64,000 nt of DNA, taken from Flectonema sp. DT1601. Lineage: Eukaryota > Euglenozoa > Diplonemea > Diplonemida > Diplonemidae. Shown here piece after piece: positions 63,365 through 64,000 of this stretch (position 1 is its first letter; each line of letters starts with the position of its first letter). The translations under genes and the position numbers were made by a program. The DNA is taken from the NCBI GenBank assembly GCA_964019425.1, contig OZ025789.1, positions 1,426,001-1,490,000 on the forward strand. Reading direction: 5' to 3'. Under the pieces are notes generated by a model. The model was not told where the DNA came from. It saw only the letters and a list, made by a program, of their open reading frames with translations, and searched no databases.

Positions 63365-64000
63365 TTACTTCCAAAGTCTAAGGTTAGATGTTTGTTCCAT
63401 CCACCTTATGATCAACGCGAGTGATGGAAGCCACGCCAAAGTGAAGAGAGCTTCAAGGTTAGGAATTTCGTTGGCAATAATAAGTTCTCGATCGCGATCC
63501 CACTTGCCGGTCAGTGTTGAGAAGCCCAGGATTTTGAACCTGGCAGAGTCGAGTTTGGGAGATTGACATCCCTGCAGCAGGTGAACCTGTGAGGATGGTT
63601 CGCCACAAAATGGGCAGTCGATCGTCTTGCGCCAGTTCTGAATTAGCGGGTGACATCCTGTCCGGAAGTTCGCTATCCGTATCTCGTCGGCTCTTTCCAT
63701 CCCAGGAGGGTATTTAACGGAACGGCCTCTGATGAGGTGTTTGTAGCAGGTGTAACCACTCACGTTAAGCAGATCCTTTTTGATGCAGCGCTTCACATGT
63801 GATGATCGCGAGAAGTACGTGCCTTTGACTAGCACAGGTCGGATGTTCTTGTTGTGCGCTGCTTCCTTTGCAAGCGCGTCAACTTCATCGTGAAACTCGA
63901 TTCCAATGTGCGAGGGGATGAATTGCAAATGCACTTTCATCTCACACATGCGCAGGTATTCCAGTATCTTGAGGGACTCGGTATTCCTCTGTCTGCACCT
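63365..64000 (-). mobile_element. Non-LTR retrotransposon (LINE), 3' end with RNase H
   Basis: The frame is open on the - strand from the window edge (64000) to a stop at 63365, about 211 codons. Its start shows an RNase H end: VHLQFIPSHIGIEFHDEVDA with LAKEAA, where the Asp in EVDALAKEA is a catalytic residue in such domains. Further on, CPFCGEPSSQVHLLQGC is a CCHC-type motif that commonly closes Ingi/Jockey/R1-like LINE ORFs, preceded by FRTGCHPL. The reverse transcriptase would lie outside the window to the right. The frame is intact in the visible part. Confidence 0.85.

Overview
The window is nuclear DNA of a single-celled eukaryote. It holds protein-coding genes with short GT-AG introns, two Pol III tRNA genes, long T/A-rich spacers full of homopolymers, and the 3' end of a non-LTR retrotransposon. 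Every confident protein gene lies on the + strand; the tRNAs, the LINE fragment and one orphan ORF lie on the - strand. Introns have GTATGT/GTTTGT-type donors and A/C-rich acceptors of the ACAACAG/AAACAG kind without an obvious long pyrimidine tract. I cannot fix the lineage. Several enolase sequence blocks remind me of discoban enzymes, but that is a weak impression.

Layout. Bases 1-13155 are dominated by a recent tandem duplication. A truncated chitinase tail (about 895-1932) is followed by two complete secreted, membrane-anchored chitinases (3510-6080 and 7989-11543). The second has an exact in-frame duplication of its whole catalytic domain. Each duplication junction lies inside enolase intron 1, so a stranded enolase promoter plus exon 1 sits ahead of each full chitinase, and only the last copy (13045-14418) continues into a complete enolase.

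From 15 to 28.5 kb come a TPR-like/SAM protein, an Rh-type ammonium transporter, a proline-rich unknown, a MAK/RCK-type kinase, an amidohydrolase-2 family enzyme and a WD40/coiled-coil protein. From 28.9 to 43 kb come a 90-residue unknown, a BIVM-family protein, a MAPK-derived pseudokinase with a PDZ-like tail, an SLC37-type sugar-phosphate exchanger, a class II aldolase-like protein that has lost its metal and catalytic residues, a single-span Cys-rich membrane protein and a secreted EGF/GH43-like protein. From 43 to 54.3 kb come an SNF1/AMPK alpha kinase, a NYN-domain protein, a CCDC90/MCUR1-type mitochondrial protein, a (CAA)n tract of about 91 units, two unknowns and a PKA catalytic subunit. 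After a 3.6-kb low-complexity stretch come an ankyrin-repeat relic, a plasmanylethanolamine desaturase (PEDS1/TMEM189), a DUSP-UBA phosphatase, a basic unknown, a broken Ubl-like N-terminus, two tRNA-Ala(CGC) genes and the LINE end.

Themes. Nutrient and energy signalling (SNF1, PKA, MAK, ammonium and sugar-phosphate transport) stands beside surface carbohydrate handling (chitinases, GH43-like). The oxygen-dependent desaturase and the MCUR1-type protein suggest an aerobic cell with a mitochondrion. The most notable items are the enolase/chitinase promoter-capture array, two enzyme-fold proteins that have lost catalysis (pseudokinase-PDZ and pseudo-aldolase), and a tRNA-Ala copy with the near-invariant U33 changed to C.
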